From Rhabdornis inornatus (taxonomy: Eukaryota > Chordata > Aves > Passeriformes > Rhabdornithidae), in the NCBI GenBank assembly GCA_013397075.1, contig VWZS01002580.1, forward strand, positions 1,188,928-1,252,927: DNA of 64,000 bases. Direction: 5' to 3'. Shown here piece by piece: positions 1 through 52,100 of the stretch. The notes below the pieces were generated by a model. The model made no database searches and was not told where the DNA came from. It saw only the letters and a program-made list of their open reading frames with translations. The stretch's first letter is position 1, and the number at the start of each line of letters is the position of its first letter. A program made the translations under genes and the position numbers.

Positions 1-159
1 TGAGTTTTCACAACAGAGCAGTCTACTGAAAGTTGAAACTCTCCTTCTAAACTTCCCTTTTTAACAGACTTGGAATCCTTCCTGTTTCACTAGAAACTGT
101 CTTATTCAGACAACATTTATTTTCTTCTTTTTTTCGTTTTGTTTTGTTTTACTTTGTAG

Positions 160-372
160 GCTTTATGCAGTTGGTGGTCGAGATGGAAGTTCTTGTCTTA
201 AGTCAGTAGAATGTTTTGATCCTCATACAAACAAATGGACTCTCTGTGCTCAGATGTCAAAAAGAAGAGGTGGTGTAGGTGTAACCACCTGGAATGGGTT
301 CTTGTATGCAATAGGTGGCCATGATGCTCCAGCATCCAACTTGACATCCAGGCTGTCAGACTGCGTAGAAAG
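160..372 (+). CDS. KLHL5: KLHL5 exon: kelch blades
   Basis: Acceptor is ...actttgtag and donor gtaata. One base completes the split codon from the previous exon, then 70 codons and 2 bases follow. It holds LYAVGGRDG and LYAIGGHDA and ends SRLSDCVE(R). Confidence 0.95.
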
Positions 373-3300
373 GTAATATCCTGATGGAGGCATATCCTGC
401 TATGGGATTCTCATAGTGCTAGTCTATCAAGTGATTTATGGAAAGAGCTGTGAGTAGAAACCCAATAAAAGAGATGTGTTATTTTTAGCATGAACAGAGG
501 AAACTTATATCTAAAAATATGATGTTTGGTCATACTATGATTCGAAACGTTACCAGGAACAGCTTACATAAAGCAAATTCTCCTTAATGCAATTCATCTA
601 GATTATTTTAACGATCTCATTGAATGAACTATGACTGGTAACTGAAACAGCTTGGAACTGAATGCTTTTAAAAATGGAGCAGATCTTCTTTCACGCGAGA
701 AGTCTGAATCTATTCATGTAGTAACTTTCAAAGGAGTTAACAGTAAGGTTTTGTGGATCTTTATCTATCAAATGCTTTCTTGTATCCCCTAAGGACGCCG
801 GGAAACTGGCATGTAATTCAGTCATTCCTAGGTTGGTATATCTTTCTGTAAAGCGATTGATGAATGACTGTATCACAAGTTGCAGAAGCACATGTGATCC
901 AAAAAATAATTTTTAAAGATAGTAAATACTTCATAATTCACTGTATTAAAACTGGCACTTTAGGTATTTCTGAACTATGCTTTAATTCTCTCCCTGCTCC
1001 CCCACTGCCAGCTGTAAAACTTTTCTTCTTTCCTGTTACCTCCCAACACTTACAGTAAAGTCTTCATTGCCCATATTCTTGTTTTTCTAAATTTATTCAT
1101 GCCAGGACATATATTTTACCCTTAACCCCCCAAAAACCCCAAACAAACAACAAAAAAAAACACACCGCAAAAATCCACCACAAGAGAGCTATAGTTTTCA
1201 AACTTTGAGAGTCCTAGTAGACCTGAAAGTACAGTGTGGCTCATAGTCCTTAACATGTGGAAGTTGCACTCAAAAGACCCCAGAAAGGTTTGCAGATAGG
1301 AAGCTACTTCTCAGCAAATACCAAATTTTTAGGGCAATACAGATAATCAGAAACCCAAGAGAAGCAGTAAGTCCATGTGTTTTTCTACATCAGTATTCTC
1401 TGAAACAAAGTTACAGAACTCATTACTTTAATAAATAGGGATCACCTTGTAATGCATTTTGTCCTTGCTCTTTAAGTGAATTGAAATTGAAGACCATCAA
1501 ATTCATGGAACTAGTTCCTTAAAAAATTAAAGAATTAAGAAATATTAATTTAAAAAATCAGGCTTTTATAACCACACTAAGCTTCTGAATTATATTTTGC
1601 AACAGAAGTTGCTATTCCCAGATAAATACAATTGCTTATAAATATAAAATAATTGGAAAAGTAATTTCTACATGTAGCTTACTAATCACCCTCTTCTATT
1701 TGCATGTGTGCTTCAGGTAATGTTTTCATGTTGCAGTTATGCTTGCATGCATTTGTGTAATACTTTGACTAGAGGACAGCAAATAAAATTGTTAGAGCTC
1801 TTTGCATCTATGTTCTTCATGCAAAAAAAATTAAGACTAGTGTCTTTCAACTTGTTTTTAGCAAGTATGATCTTAGCCAAATAATTACTTTCTTTGTACA
1901 GTTTTTTAGAGCACTTCAGAGCTCTCTAATTACATCAGTTCTGTTGTAAGCATCTGTAATCCTAAAAAAGATTGTCTCTTTCAGTCAGATTAAAATATAT
2001 TCCTTGCCATAAGCATAGCATGAAGTCTCCTATGTAGTTCTGAATTTGACTTGTAAAGGATGTTGATAATGTTCTAGAACCACACCATTTTTTCATTAAA
2101 CCATCTGCTGTTTACTGTGCTGATTCTTCTGATTTCAAAAGTGTTGTGAATTGTCTTAAGGTTTTGCATTTCTCATATAATTTTCTCAAACCACTTTTGG
2201 GTTTTTGAAATTGGTAATCTTAGTAATGGTAATCTTAGTACCAAACCAAATTTTATCAGCCTATGCTTTGACATACAGTACTTAAAGCAAGCACTTGCTC
2301 TACTGTGGTGTAGCAGCAGAACAATTTGTGGCATGGTATGTTTAGACATACAAAATGTGGTAAGAGCAGCTGTATATGGCTGTATGACTCTTTGGAAAGG
2401 AGCAGGAAGTAGATATTTGGCTAGTAGTGACTGTGTTACCAGATGGCTGAAGATACAGTTTCAAAGGGAGAGGAATTGGGGAGGGAAAGTCCTTTGAAAT
2501 TAACACCCAGATCTTTACTGTCCTGTTTTCTACGACCTTGAGAGCATCAATTCCAGTACATTTTTTTTGTTGTTGTCGAATTTTGGTAACAGAGCATAAC
2601 ACAAATTATCTTTCAGGTATGATCCCAAAACAGATATGTGGACTGCTGTGGCCTCTATGAGCATTAGCAGAGATGCAGTGGGAGTGTGTCTTCTTGGTGA
2701 CAAGTTGTACGCTGTTGGAGGATATGATGGTCAAACATATCTTAATACTGTGGAGTCTTATGATCCGCAGACAAATGAATGGACACAGGTATAGTTTCTG
2801 ATCAGACCATACACTATTATTAATATTGTTATTTCAAATATGCCTACTTTTTCAAGGAGAATTCAAATATTCCTTCTCTAAAAAGCACTTTCTTACTAGT
2901 CTGTTGTAAGTCTCTTTTTTCCCTTTGTGTAACATCTTGAGATGACTTATCTTGAACAGACAGTTGTTAATTTCTAATAAACTAACCTCCTTTCTTTTGC
3001 AAGGGTATAGCTATTTGACAATTTCAGCTACTTTTAATAAAATGTATTGCCATGTTCCCCGAACTGTCATAAAGGATTCTGTTTACATGACTTCCTGTTC
3101 TGAAGATAAATGATAAATGTAGATTTGTCTTAGCTCTAATGTGTCTCTCAACATTGATTTTGTCAAGGTTTTGTCAGTTTTTCATAAATAATCTCTTCCT
3201 GATGTGAATGCTATGTACAGTGTGTGCACGTTTCAGAAAGCCTTTACCCATTTTTCTTTTTGCAGCTTCAAAATAAAAATAATTCTTCAGTTCGTGCTCA

Positions 3301-4902
3301 GGAACCATTACTGTTAGTTCAGAGCTTGGTTACTTTTCTATAGCTCCAGGAATGTGTCTCTTTGTGGCAAGAGCACACACAAGGACATCCTGAGATGGCT
3401 GTCCTTTGATATCTAATGCCATTTGAGATACCCTAAAGCATCTACATCCACAAAAGGTTGGCAGATACAGCACAGAATCTATGGAACACCAAGGCCCTCC
3501 TGGAGTCCAGTTGCAGACTATGATGGATGTCCAAGCTCATCTGTAATAAAATCAGACACCAGTATTTAGGCAACTGAATTCTGAACCACCTGAATATTAT
3601 TCTGGTAATAGCCCCAGATTCTTAATTCAAAAAGAGAACTAAACTGCTGTTTATAAAAATCCCTGGAACACAAAAAACTCAGCTGTCCATTTTCCTCCAT
3701 TTCATATTGCTGCAAGCTCTTAAAACACAAGTCATCAAAGAGGATAATCAGAGCTTGCAGCATTCACTGGTACTGGTAATGATAACCCATGGCATTGCTA
3801 GTCCTGCTAAATAAAAAAAAAAAGTGTACCAGAGGACAGAAACTACTTCTCACCAGAAGAGAGAAACTGCTGCTCACCATTGCATCTAAATGAATCTCAC
3901 ATTTCTAGGTGGTGACCATCTGTATGTACCTTTGTATCCTTAGCCTTGACCCCCTGTATCTCACTGAGTGCCGTGATCCCAGTATGTAGGACAGTTTCAA
4001 ACCTTTCCCAGAGGGATTTGGAAATATTTGTGTACCTTCCTTCTCTCTTGTTATGTCAGCAGTCTGCCATCTCTTCATCTTCACACAACTCAGGAGAAGG
4101 CAATGGAATTTTCTCAGGTGAAGGTTGTCAGAGCTGCAGACAGCTCTATAAAAGTCTATTGTTCCTGGGGAAAAAAAGAAATAGGGGAGTTGGCATAAAC
4201 AGCCTTTTTTCTCTTCAGGATAGTCTCTCTCCCACTTGGTGTGCTATTCACATACACTGCAATATTGTGAAGGTTGAAAGAGGAAGCAAAGGGGAATGTT
4301 AGAAACTACTGCCCTCTGTTCAAGTCCAGCAGAATCTCAGCAGAAAAGGGTCTTGTCAGAAGTAAATTCTGTTTGAATTAAAGAATAAGGGCTGGTAAAT
4401 TTATTCTGATTTCAAGAACTCTTAACAGAATTTTATCAAATAATCAAGTAAAAAGGAGAGGTTGCCCCTATAATTTTAGGCATTTTCTGGTTTTGAGAAA
4501 TGCATTTTTCTACCACCCTTTACTCAATTGTTTGACTGTCTAGCTCAGGTATCCAGTTTGTACTATAATAAAGGTTTCTTTTTTTCCTGTAATACTAAAT
4601 AATTGAAATTATCAATAAGAATTGTTTTGCTATTGTTTTCAGAGTGCTTCACTCTGTTATATAAAATATAAAGTATCTTTACCTTTTCTTTGTGTTTGTA
4701 TCCAGTTTTAGACCAATTTGTAAGTCATGTTAACAAAGCATGGGTGATATTGTCATTCTGCTGCAGCCATATAATTAGGGGGGAAAATTACTTAAAGCTG
4801 GCTGCATTTGTGTCACTGATGGTTTGTTTGTTTGTTTGTTTACAGGTTGCACCACTGTGCTTAGGAAGAGCTGGAGCATGTGTTGTGACTGTAAAACTCT
4901 AA
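160..4902 (+). CDS. KLHL5: KLHL5 (kelch-like protein 5), 3' part, three last coding exons
   Basis: BTB-BACK-kelch protein of the KLHL family. Members act as CUL3 E3-ligase substrate adaptors, and the kelch propeller binds the substrate or actin; the exact role of KLHL5 is not visible here. Coding exons are 160-372, 2617-2788 and 4846-4902 (stop TAA 4900-4902), together giving about 146 C-terminal residues. Three kelch blades are seen, each with the double-glycine signature: [18 protein letters not shown] and LYAVGGYDG, with the typical YDP..W spacing. The last exon reads [18 protein letters not shown], the KLHL5 C-terminus as I remember it from mammals. Phases agree across both introns (2 then 0). 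The BTB and BACK domains and earlier kelch repeats lie left of the window. KLHL4 and KLHL1 are close paralogues, but the C-terminus and the WDR19-RFC1 neighbourhood favour KLHL5. Confidence 0.95.
373..2616 (+). other. KLHL5 intron, no gene seen
   Basis: 2.2 kb AT-rich intron between two kelch exons. An A/C-rich low-complexity stretch lies at about 1125-1180. I see no exon, RNA gene or recognisable transposon. Confidence 0.7.
2617..2788 (+). CDS. KLHL5: KLHL5 exon: kelch blades
   Basis: Acceptor is tctttcag and donor gtatag. It reads [19 protein letters not shown] and then LYAVGGYDG, ending NEWTQ in phase 0. The Y..W and GG kelch signatures are intact. Confidence 0.95.
2789..4845 (+). other. 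KLHL5 last intron, no gene seen
   Basis: 2.1 kb intron ending in a GTTT-repeat pyrimidine tract before the acceptor. No exon-like reading frame with splice sites and no repeat family that I can name. Confidence 0.65.
4846..4902 (+). CDS. KLHL5: KLHL5 terminal coding exon
   Basis: 19 codons including the stop. It reads [18 protein letters not shown] then TAA, closing the last kelch blade. Acceptor is ttgtttacag. Confidence 0.95.
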   Translation, partial: VAPLCLGRAGACVVTVKL

Positions 4903-5360
4903 ATTATTTTCTCTGGGGAGGTGACATTCTCCTGTGTAGACTCAGAGGATTACTTTTTCCTCGAGCAAACTACGAGCACACCAATAAACACCAGGTGCAG
5001 GATATCTACCACAGCAAAGTGTTTGGTCTGAAGCTGACATGATGTTCTTATGGACCAATATTAAGCACTTTTAAAAAAACTTATCTTTGTTATGCATATG
5101 TTACAAGAATTCTACTCGTATGAAAGTCAGCTGCAACCTGCCAGAGGACTTCTGTTTAGGAATCACTAAGAAAATGAGTGAACTCACTATAATAATCAAA
5201 TGTTATAGTTCCAGGGCCTTGATGTTCCCAAATGCAGAGCAATGATGCTATAAATGGATATGCTTTGATATAATTGGGTCTGTCTCTGGGTGAAACAAGT
5301 TATAGGATTGGACCCCACAGATTTAATTTGCCTGCAATAAACACAAATAGCTATCTGAGT
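4903..5360 (+). other. KLHL5: KLHL5 3' UTR (end uncertain)
   Basis: Untranslated sequence after the KLHL5 stop. AATAAA hexamers are at 4983-4988 and 5336-5341. The second is a plausible poly(A) signal, but longer 3' UTR forms reaching towards 5900 cannot be excluded from sequence alone. Confidence 0.5.
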
Positions 5361-6439
5361 GACTACAAGGCAGGCTAACAAACCAATGCAAACTATTGTA
5401 AATGGCAGGTGTAATGCCTGCCTTGAAAATGAAGTTGTGTATTTGGTGAATCGTTTGCACTTTTTATCATCATTCCTAGTTTAGCAAACTTTTTATTTAA
5501 CCAAAGCCTTATTTTAAATATTGTCTTATGCTAACAGAAACCCGCTATTTAATAATTTCTGACATATATTTTTGTGTACTTTTTGGATTTTCAGAGTTGT
5601 TATGCAAGGTGCAGAACATCATACCTTTTTCTCTGCTTTGGTTCTTGTATTTACTTTGCGATTTGTATGAGTTATTGGAAGAATTCTAAAGTGTGATTAA
5701 CAATTAACCAATTTAAGTTTAGTATTTGCACTTTGGAATTTTTGGAGCATTCCATTACATCTAGACTAATTACATTTTTTAAATGAGGCTTTGCACTACT
5801 ATGAGAAGTATAATTTTATAAGATGAAGAAATTGTCTGTCTTTCCTGTAAGGTTATTTAAAAATGTTAAGGGTCCAATCCTGCCAGATGCTCAGCTGCCA
5901 CCGTTTAAGCACGTTCAGCATCTTGCAGGAGAGTGAGGTGTGCCTCGCAGAACTGTGTCAAATTAGTTACCTTATTTAACAGTTTTCTAATTTTTTCAGA
6001 TACTTTATAATTTGCCTTTCTCGAGCCCTCTGCTGTTACATCGAATTGCTTTGAACGGTCTAAATGTTCTCGGGAGAAGCCTTTTTGTATTTGTTTTTAC
6101 GTGCCTTGTCCCTTATGTTCTCCGAACAGCACCGCGCCTGAAAAACGGAAAAATGTGAACTCCTTGAATGTTCTGGGTTTGTTTTTTTTTAAAAAAAAAA
6201 GCTTGAAGTGCCCGATGCCCGAAGTCCTTTGTACATTTGTAATTTTAAACGTGTGTTGGAAAGCTCTCGGCGAACTATTTATTGTTTTAAAAGAAATCGG
6301 TGACACTTTGTGATGAAGCTTTGCAGTTGGAATACAGCTGATCTCAAGAGGCTTTGCTGGCGGGTGTGTGCCTCTGTTTCCTCGCTTAGGGCCCATTCTG
6401 CGTGCCTGCGGTCTAAAAACTGTCTTTTTCCTCTGAGAA
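5361..6439. other. KLHL5-WDR19 intergenic or distal 3' UTR region
   Basis: AT-rich up to about 6050, then increasingly CpG-containing towards the WDR19 promoter. It holds one imperfect inverted repeat (5878-5930) and a T9-A10 tract at 6182-6200 that also marks the left edge of a duplicated block. No coding signal. Confidence 0.6.
5878..5930. repeat. imperfect inverted repeat (hairpin)
   Basis: Arms 5878-5891 and 5917-5930 match at 13 of 14 positions when one is reverse-complemented, with a 25-nt loop. It lies between the KLHL5 stop and the WDR19 promoter. Function unknown. Confidence 0.6.
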
Positions 6440-6520
6440 CTGCCCGTGGCGCGCTCCGGGGGCCGCGGCCTCACGCACAGCTCCTGGGGCCGGGGCCGGC
6501 GCCGGGGCCGGTCTCTGTCT
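6182..6520 (+). repeat. duplicated block A, copy 1
   Basis: 339 bp repeated at 7666-8004 with no difference that I could see. It starts in a T9-A10 tract and ends just before the GC-richest promoter core. See the finding on the assembly duplication. Confidence 0.9.
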
Positions 6521-6549
6521 CTCTGTCTCTGCCCGCCCCGGCCCGCTCC

Positions 6550-6563
6550 GTCTCCGCGGTAAC
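6550..6563 (+). promoter_or_regulatory. WDR19: X-box (RFX binding site)
   Basis: GTCTCC-GC-GGTAAC fits the X-box consensus RYYNYY-N(1-3)-RRNRRY at every constrained position and lies 63 bp upstream of the ATG. RFX factors drive ciliary genes through this element, which fits the IFT function of WDR19. Binding itself is inference. Confidence 0.7.
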
Positions 6564-6583
6564 CGCGGCGCCGTGGGCGGGCG

Positions 6584-6593
6584 GCGCATGCGC
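6584..6593. promoter_or_regulatory. WDR19: NRF1-type palindrome
   Basis: GCGCATGCGC, the core of the NRF1 recognition site, lies 33 bp upstream of the WDR19 ATG and about 20 bp downstream of the X-box. It is common in CpG-island promoters. Occupancy is inferred. Confidence 0.6.
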
Positions 6594-6625
6594 GGTGCCG
6601 GCGCTGGCAGCCCGCGGTGGCCGCG

Positions 6626-47251
<40,626 letters not shown>

Positions 47252-48007
47252 ATTCAGGTATGTTCTACAGTCTGCACTTTTTACTTAACGGGGTTCATTC
47301 TAGATGATTCTGGGGGGTTTTCCCTGTAAGGAATCTTAACTTACAGCTTGGGTCAGTGCCTCAGATAATTTGAGACCCAGTTCTATCACCTGTTTGCACT
47401 CAGGCATGCAAACAGCAGTAGGTTTCGCTACTGCAACTAACCTGGTTGTTAAATTGGGCTTTAGCTGAGTTTACCCTTATGAACACATTAACATCCACAA
47501 GCTCTTCTGTTTTGGAACATGTTCCTGAACACCAGGTTTACCTGAGTAGCATAGAGAAGGGTTTGAAGATCTCAGCATCATCCAAACTTCTCTACATCTT
47601 CCACCACAGGTTTAAGTGTGGTAAGAGAGAGCAAGAGGGGTACCAACTGGAAGGAGCAAATCTAAAATGCAGGTTACATCATCTTAACTTGCCTATTTAA
47701 CAGAATCTGTCCCAGTATTGGCCTGAAATAGTCCTACTTCAAGGCGCTGTATATACCAAAGACTTAGATCCAGGACTTTGTTGGTTTTTTTTTTTAATGG
47801 TAACTGAAAATGAGTTAACAATGTTTCTCAATAGGTTTGTAATTTCAAAGCAGATTTACTATTGCAAACACCTTATGTGAAAACCCAGCTGTAGGTCAGA
47901 GTAATGCACTAAAGTTCTTTTGGGGCATTCTTAGTTGATTTTATTTTTCCTGATCTGCTATCACAGTGTATCTCAGAATGTAATTAACCATCTCTGTTTA
48001 TTTCTAG

Positions 48008-48345
48008 AACCTGCTTGTGTTGGCTGGCAAGCAGCAAGGAAAGTTCTTCACTACATCACACATCTCTTCCGCAGAAAGGCCTAATAACAGCCATGTCACT
48101 TCTATTTTGTCATATCTGTAACAATTTAGCTTTTGATAAATTTTGTACTTTAGTTTATTGTAGTAATAAAACTGGTAATTATTACAAACAAAACCTGCAT
48201 TTTATCTGCACCAAAGAAAAACCATGGGGCCATCTTTGTAATGTGAATGGCAGGAAGAAAAACCACCTCCCTACTTTTCTCTTTTTCAGTATCAGTTCTG
48301 AACTGTTATGAATATTTTCAATTAAACTTTTTTACTCTTTAAATA
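48008..48345 (+). other. WDR19: probable noncoding last exon of WDR19 (3' UTR)
   Basis: Preceded by a good acceptor (tctgtttatttctag, ending 48007) that can pair with the donor at 47258. It contains AATAAA 48165-48170 and ATTAAA 48321-48326. No coding potential is needed. The 3' end is set loosely about 20 nt after the second hexamer. Confidence 0.55.
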
Positions 48346-48559
48346 TTCCTTTCTGGTTTTGATTAAAGATATAACTTGCACAAGTACAGGCTACTCAAGT
48401 CTTGGAAGTAGATCCCTCACTGCTTTTGTGTGTCTCTAACTGAACAAAAGGGAAGCTGCAGGAAAAGAAGGATGCCACATCATGTATGTGAAGGAAGACA
48501 AAACTGTGGAATAAAGGAGGGAGACAGGACAGAACACTCCATGAACTTAACCAAAGCTT

Positions 48560-49005
48560 TAAAAGAGTCCTGTGAAGCATTTTATTGTAATTTTATATAC
48601 TGCTTAATTTCTATAATGTACAAATAGGCCATTCATGTATGCGGTTTTTGCATCATGTACTATTTACAAGACTTCACCACATAATGTCAGGGGATTTGTA
48701 TTAAAAAAAAAAAAAAAAGCAGTGAAGTCCTAGGAAGACTCAGCAGAAATACCAGGTAACTAAACATGACATTTTCAGCATGTTCACACACCTGGTTTCT
48801 GTTGCACAAGGACAGTTATAGCTTGTAACATGTACCATATCAAGAGTAAGCACAGCAGGGCATCCTGTGAGAGCACAAGAGCTACAGCACCTCTATAAGA
48901 GGAGCATTTTCAAAGCACTGCTTCTACTTTCCCAGCAGCAGCACTGGATCTGTTTCATGTTCCTGGCAGAAGTTAGATAAGCAAAGCTGTATCCAAAGCA
49001 AGATT
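48560..49005 (-). other. RFC1: RFC1 3' UTR
   Basis: From the RFC1 stop to the predicted poly(A) site. It contains a 16-base A run on the plus strand (48703-48718), that is, U16 in the transcript. Confidence 0.55.
48581..48586 (-). terminator. RFC1: RFC1 poly(A) signal (AATAAA on minus strand)
   Basis: TTTATT on the plus strand, 420 nt downstream of the RFC1 stop. It is the best placed hexamer for RFC1 3' end formation; cleavage would fall near 48560. Confidence 0.6.
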
Positions 49006-49107
49006 TTACTCTAAATGTCTTGTCTTCTCTTTTCTTTTTCCTTCTTTTTTTGTTGTTTCTTCATTTTTCTCTCTTTTTGGCAGCTTGGAAGACTTCACCT
49101 TTTTCTG
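49006..49107 (-). CDS. RFC1: RFC1 terminal coding exon (Lys-rich tail)
   Basis: 33 residues then TAA (49006-49008). Reads [20 protein letters not shown] and ends EKTRHLE. Very basic and likely a nuclear-localisation-type tail. Less conserved than the rest; acceptor is gtttgtag. Confidence 0.88.
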   Translation of the reverse strand, partial: QKKVKSSKLPKREKNEETTKKEGKRKEKTRHLE

Positions 49108-52100
49108 CTACAAACAGAAATATAGAGACAGTTTAAAATCCAGCTGCAACCTGACAAAAGTTTAAGTCAAAATGTAGTCAAGTGTTAAGGAAAAAGACCC
49201 CTCTTTCCCTCCCCTTTCAGGTGTGAAATTTATAAATCCCATGGAGAGTACAGACTACAATATTCAGTCTTAAGGCCTGACCACAGTTCCTCATTTGGTG
49301 ATACCTACAGAAGTACAAAGGTATTACTAGAATTGTCATCTGTAGTATCCACAGGCACAGGCCTGTGATGGCTCCTTGCCACTGCCACCATCCTCATCAA
49401 CACTTGAAATATCACTAAGTTTTGGAATTGGACATAGAACTCATAGGTTTAGTGATGTCTCACTTTGGTCCAACATAAGTCAGTGGATGGAAGGAACTTA
49501 AGACTTTTCCAAACTACCACCAGTTAAAAATGTAAAAGTTGAGAGATTATTTATTTAATATTTTTTATCATTAAGATGATGTTAAGAGTCACAGAAAGGT
49601 AACTAAAAACAAAAAAAACCCCTAACACTTCAGAGGAAATTAAATCACCTTAATCATTGCATCACTGTCAAGAGTATCCTGCTCATCCTCATCAGACTGG
49701 ATCTCTTCCACATTCAAATCTTCACTCAGATCTAAGGTTGCTGCAGATCCTGACTGCCTTTTAGATGCCTTGACAGAACTAAGTGAATATGGAGTCAGAT
49801 GTGCCTCTTTGTTGTAGGCACGTGTAAAAGCTGCTTTGACCTGGCAGGGTGGAAGGAAGGAAACTGAGCATCAGTTTAGAACAGTAGATTGTTAGCTAAC
49901 CAACATACTGAGAGATTCCAGATCAATTTCCCTTTGGGAAGATGTGACCAAAGATACACAGAAGATGACACTCCCTCAAAAGGAGGCAGAAAGCATTTAA
50001 GAGCTGTATGGTGAAGGCTCATTTTAAACATAATCCTCAATAAAGTGCGCATCTTCAGATGCTCCTTGCTTAGGCCTACAGTAACTTCAGCACAGTCACA
50101 CCAGAGCCCCCTTCGGCAGCATTTTACACTTGCCAGACTAAGCAGCCTATTCAGACTAGAGGAAAACACCAGATAGTAGTGTAGGTTTAGTTACCAGTAG
50201 GTTCTTCTCTTTCTGTGAACACCTGACCTGGATGATGGAGATCATGGTTCAGATCACATCTGCCTAGTTTGTAAAAGCAACCTGAGCTTAAGCTCACCTT
50301 GTACCAGGTGAGGGTCCCAGCCACTGCAGTGCAGTAGCTGGACACTGGAGGAGCAGCACACAAAGCACTCCAGGTCTGGCAGTTCTCTCTAACAGGACTG
50401 AGAAAGGTGCAAGCTGCAAGGCAGCCTCTGAATGCAGTGCCTGCTCTGTAACACGGCAGCTGTGTGTCCCTCCTCCTTTGCAGGATGGTAAGAAAGGCAG
50501 GGCTGTGCCTGAAGGACACAGATCTTACAGCCAGAGCTTGCCTGTTGAAAGATACCAGCTTTCCCTGTCCTTCCTGTGTTCTGCCTCTATGCCCAAGACA
50601 CAACTGATGCCCAGTAATCCTTTACACCAGGAACAAAAAATATAAGACTCTGGAGTGAAGCAGAGCCTGATTATCTTTTAGGGCTTAGCCCTGAACTTTT
50701 AGTGGTATGTTTGACAGCTGATTCACTAGGCCTACTATCAATTACGATTGAGCTGGTACACCAACTTCAGCCCTTTCCAAAGCACGTCCATACCACAGCA
50801 ATTATTTCAAGATTTCTTTCTTAAGATATGGAAGAAAAAAAAAAAATTCACTGGTGAATTTTACCTTGGGATCCAGCTTTGAAAAAGGACTGGGTTTGCC
50901 TCCCCATGTGCTTATTTCCATTATATTTTCAACATCTTCTTTCATCAAGCAGTAAGAGTCCATAAATGTTACAGCTTGTTGCACACCATCTGCTCCAAAG
51001 TCTTTCAAAGGCTGGACAAGTGCATCCCGCAAATATGACAAATATTCCATATTTACTGTCCTCTTGCATGTCTGAGTTCTTTGTCAAATTGGAAACAAAG
51101 TACTGAGTAAGTAAATCTGTCCAACCAGCACCAATGATTTCTAAAGACAAGAACAAATAGGTAAGGAGGCCCTCAGCAAATCAACGCTCAGCTGCCATAA
51201 GAGCAAACTGCAAGCTGTACTGTGCCATTCCTTTTGCCATACCTGCATTAGGGAATAACCAATGCAAGGTATTTGAGCACCAAACAGTCTAGGGAAACAC
51301 ATCTCTAACTGAGAAACAACTTCAGGGGGAAAAAGGAAAAATGCAAGGTACTTGTGATTATACTAAAAGTGTTTCCAGTTTGACTTGTTCAAATTAAGCA
51401 CTGAGAAAAGTGTTACCAATAACACAGGAACACGTTCACGGAACACATGAATGTGTCACTTGTTTGCACCAAGCACAGCAAGGAATTGATGGTAGGTAAT
51501 GAACTCCACAAGAAAGAATTCTATCACAGAAATGTCAGTACTACCTGAGACTCATGTGCATTGCCAGTTCTTGAATGATACGATCATGTTTGCCTGTGGA
51601 TGAAAATTTTCCCAGCCAGCTGGGAAAGACAGGAAACTGGGACATGTAACCCCTCATCAGCTCCCCTGGGAGAACACTTGCATAAATAGCCTGAAAAAGT
51701 AACACATGCCAAACTCAAATCACACTGAAAGTCTCATGGACACCATGACACACTGCCCTGCACTGCACTGTCCCCAGGGAAGAGGGGCAGTCAACACAGG
51801 GCCACAGTGGAAACAGCTTATTTTAAGACAACTCTTTAATTGCTTATTTCTGGTCAATCCCTGCTGGGTTACAGCTTCACCCCTTGTACCACTCTGTTTG
51901 TTACTATGTTCTAAAATACCTGTGAAATTATCTGAGTTTCAAAACTAAAACAAAACAAAACAAACAAAAAAAACCAAAACCAAGTAACAATCCAAAACAT
52001 GGCCTTTTCTCATGTCCAGTTAAGAGTACAGTCAGACAAATAACTGAATTCACACAAACAAGTGATCTCCAACACAACGCCATGGTGAAGGAGACATTTC

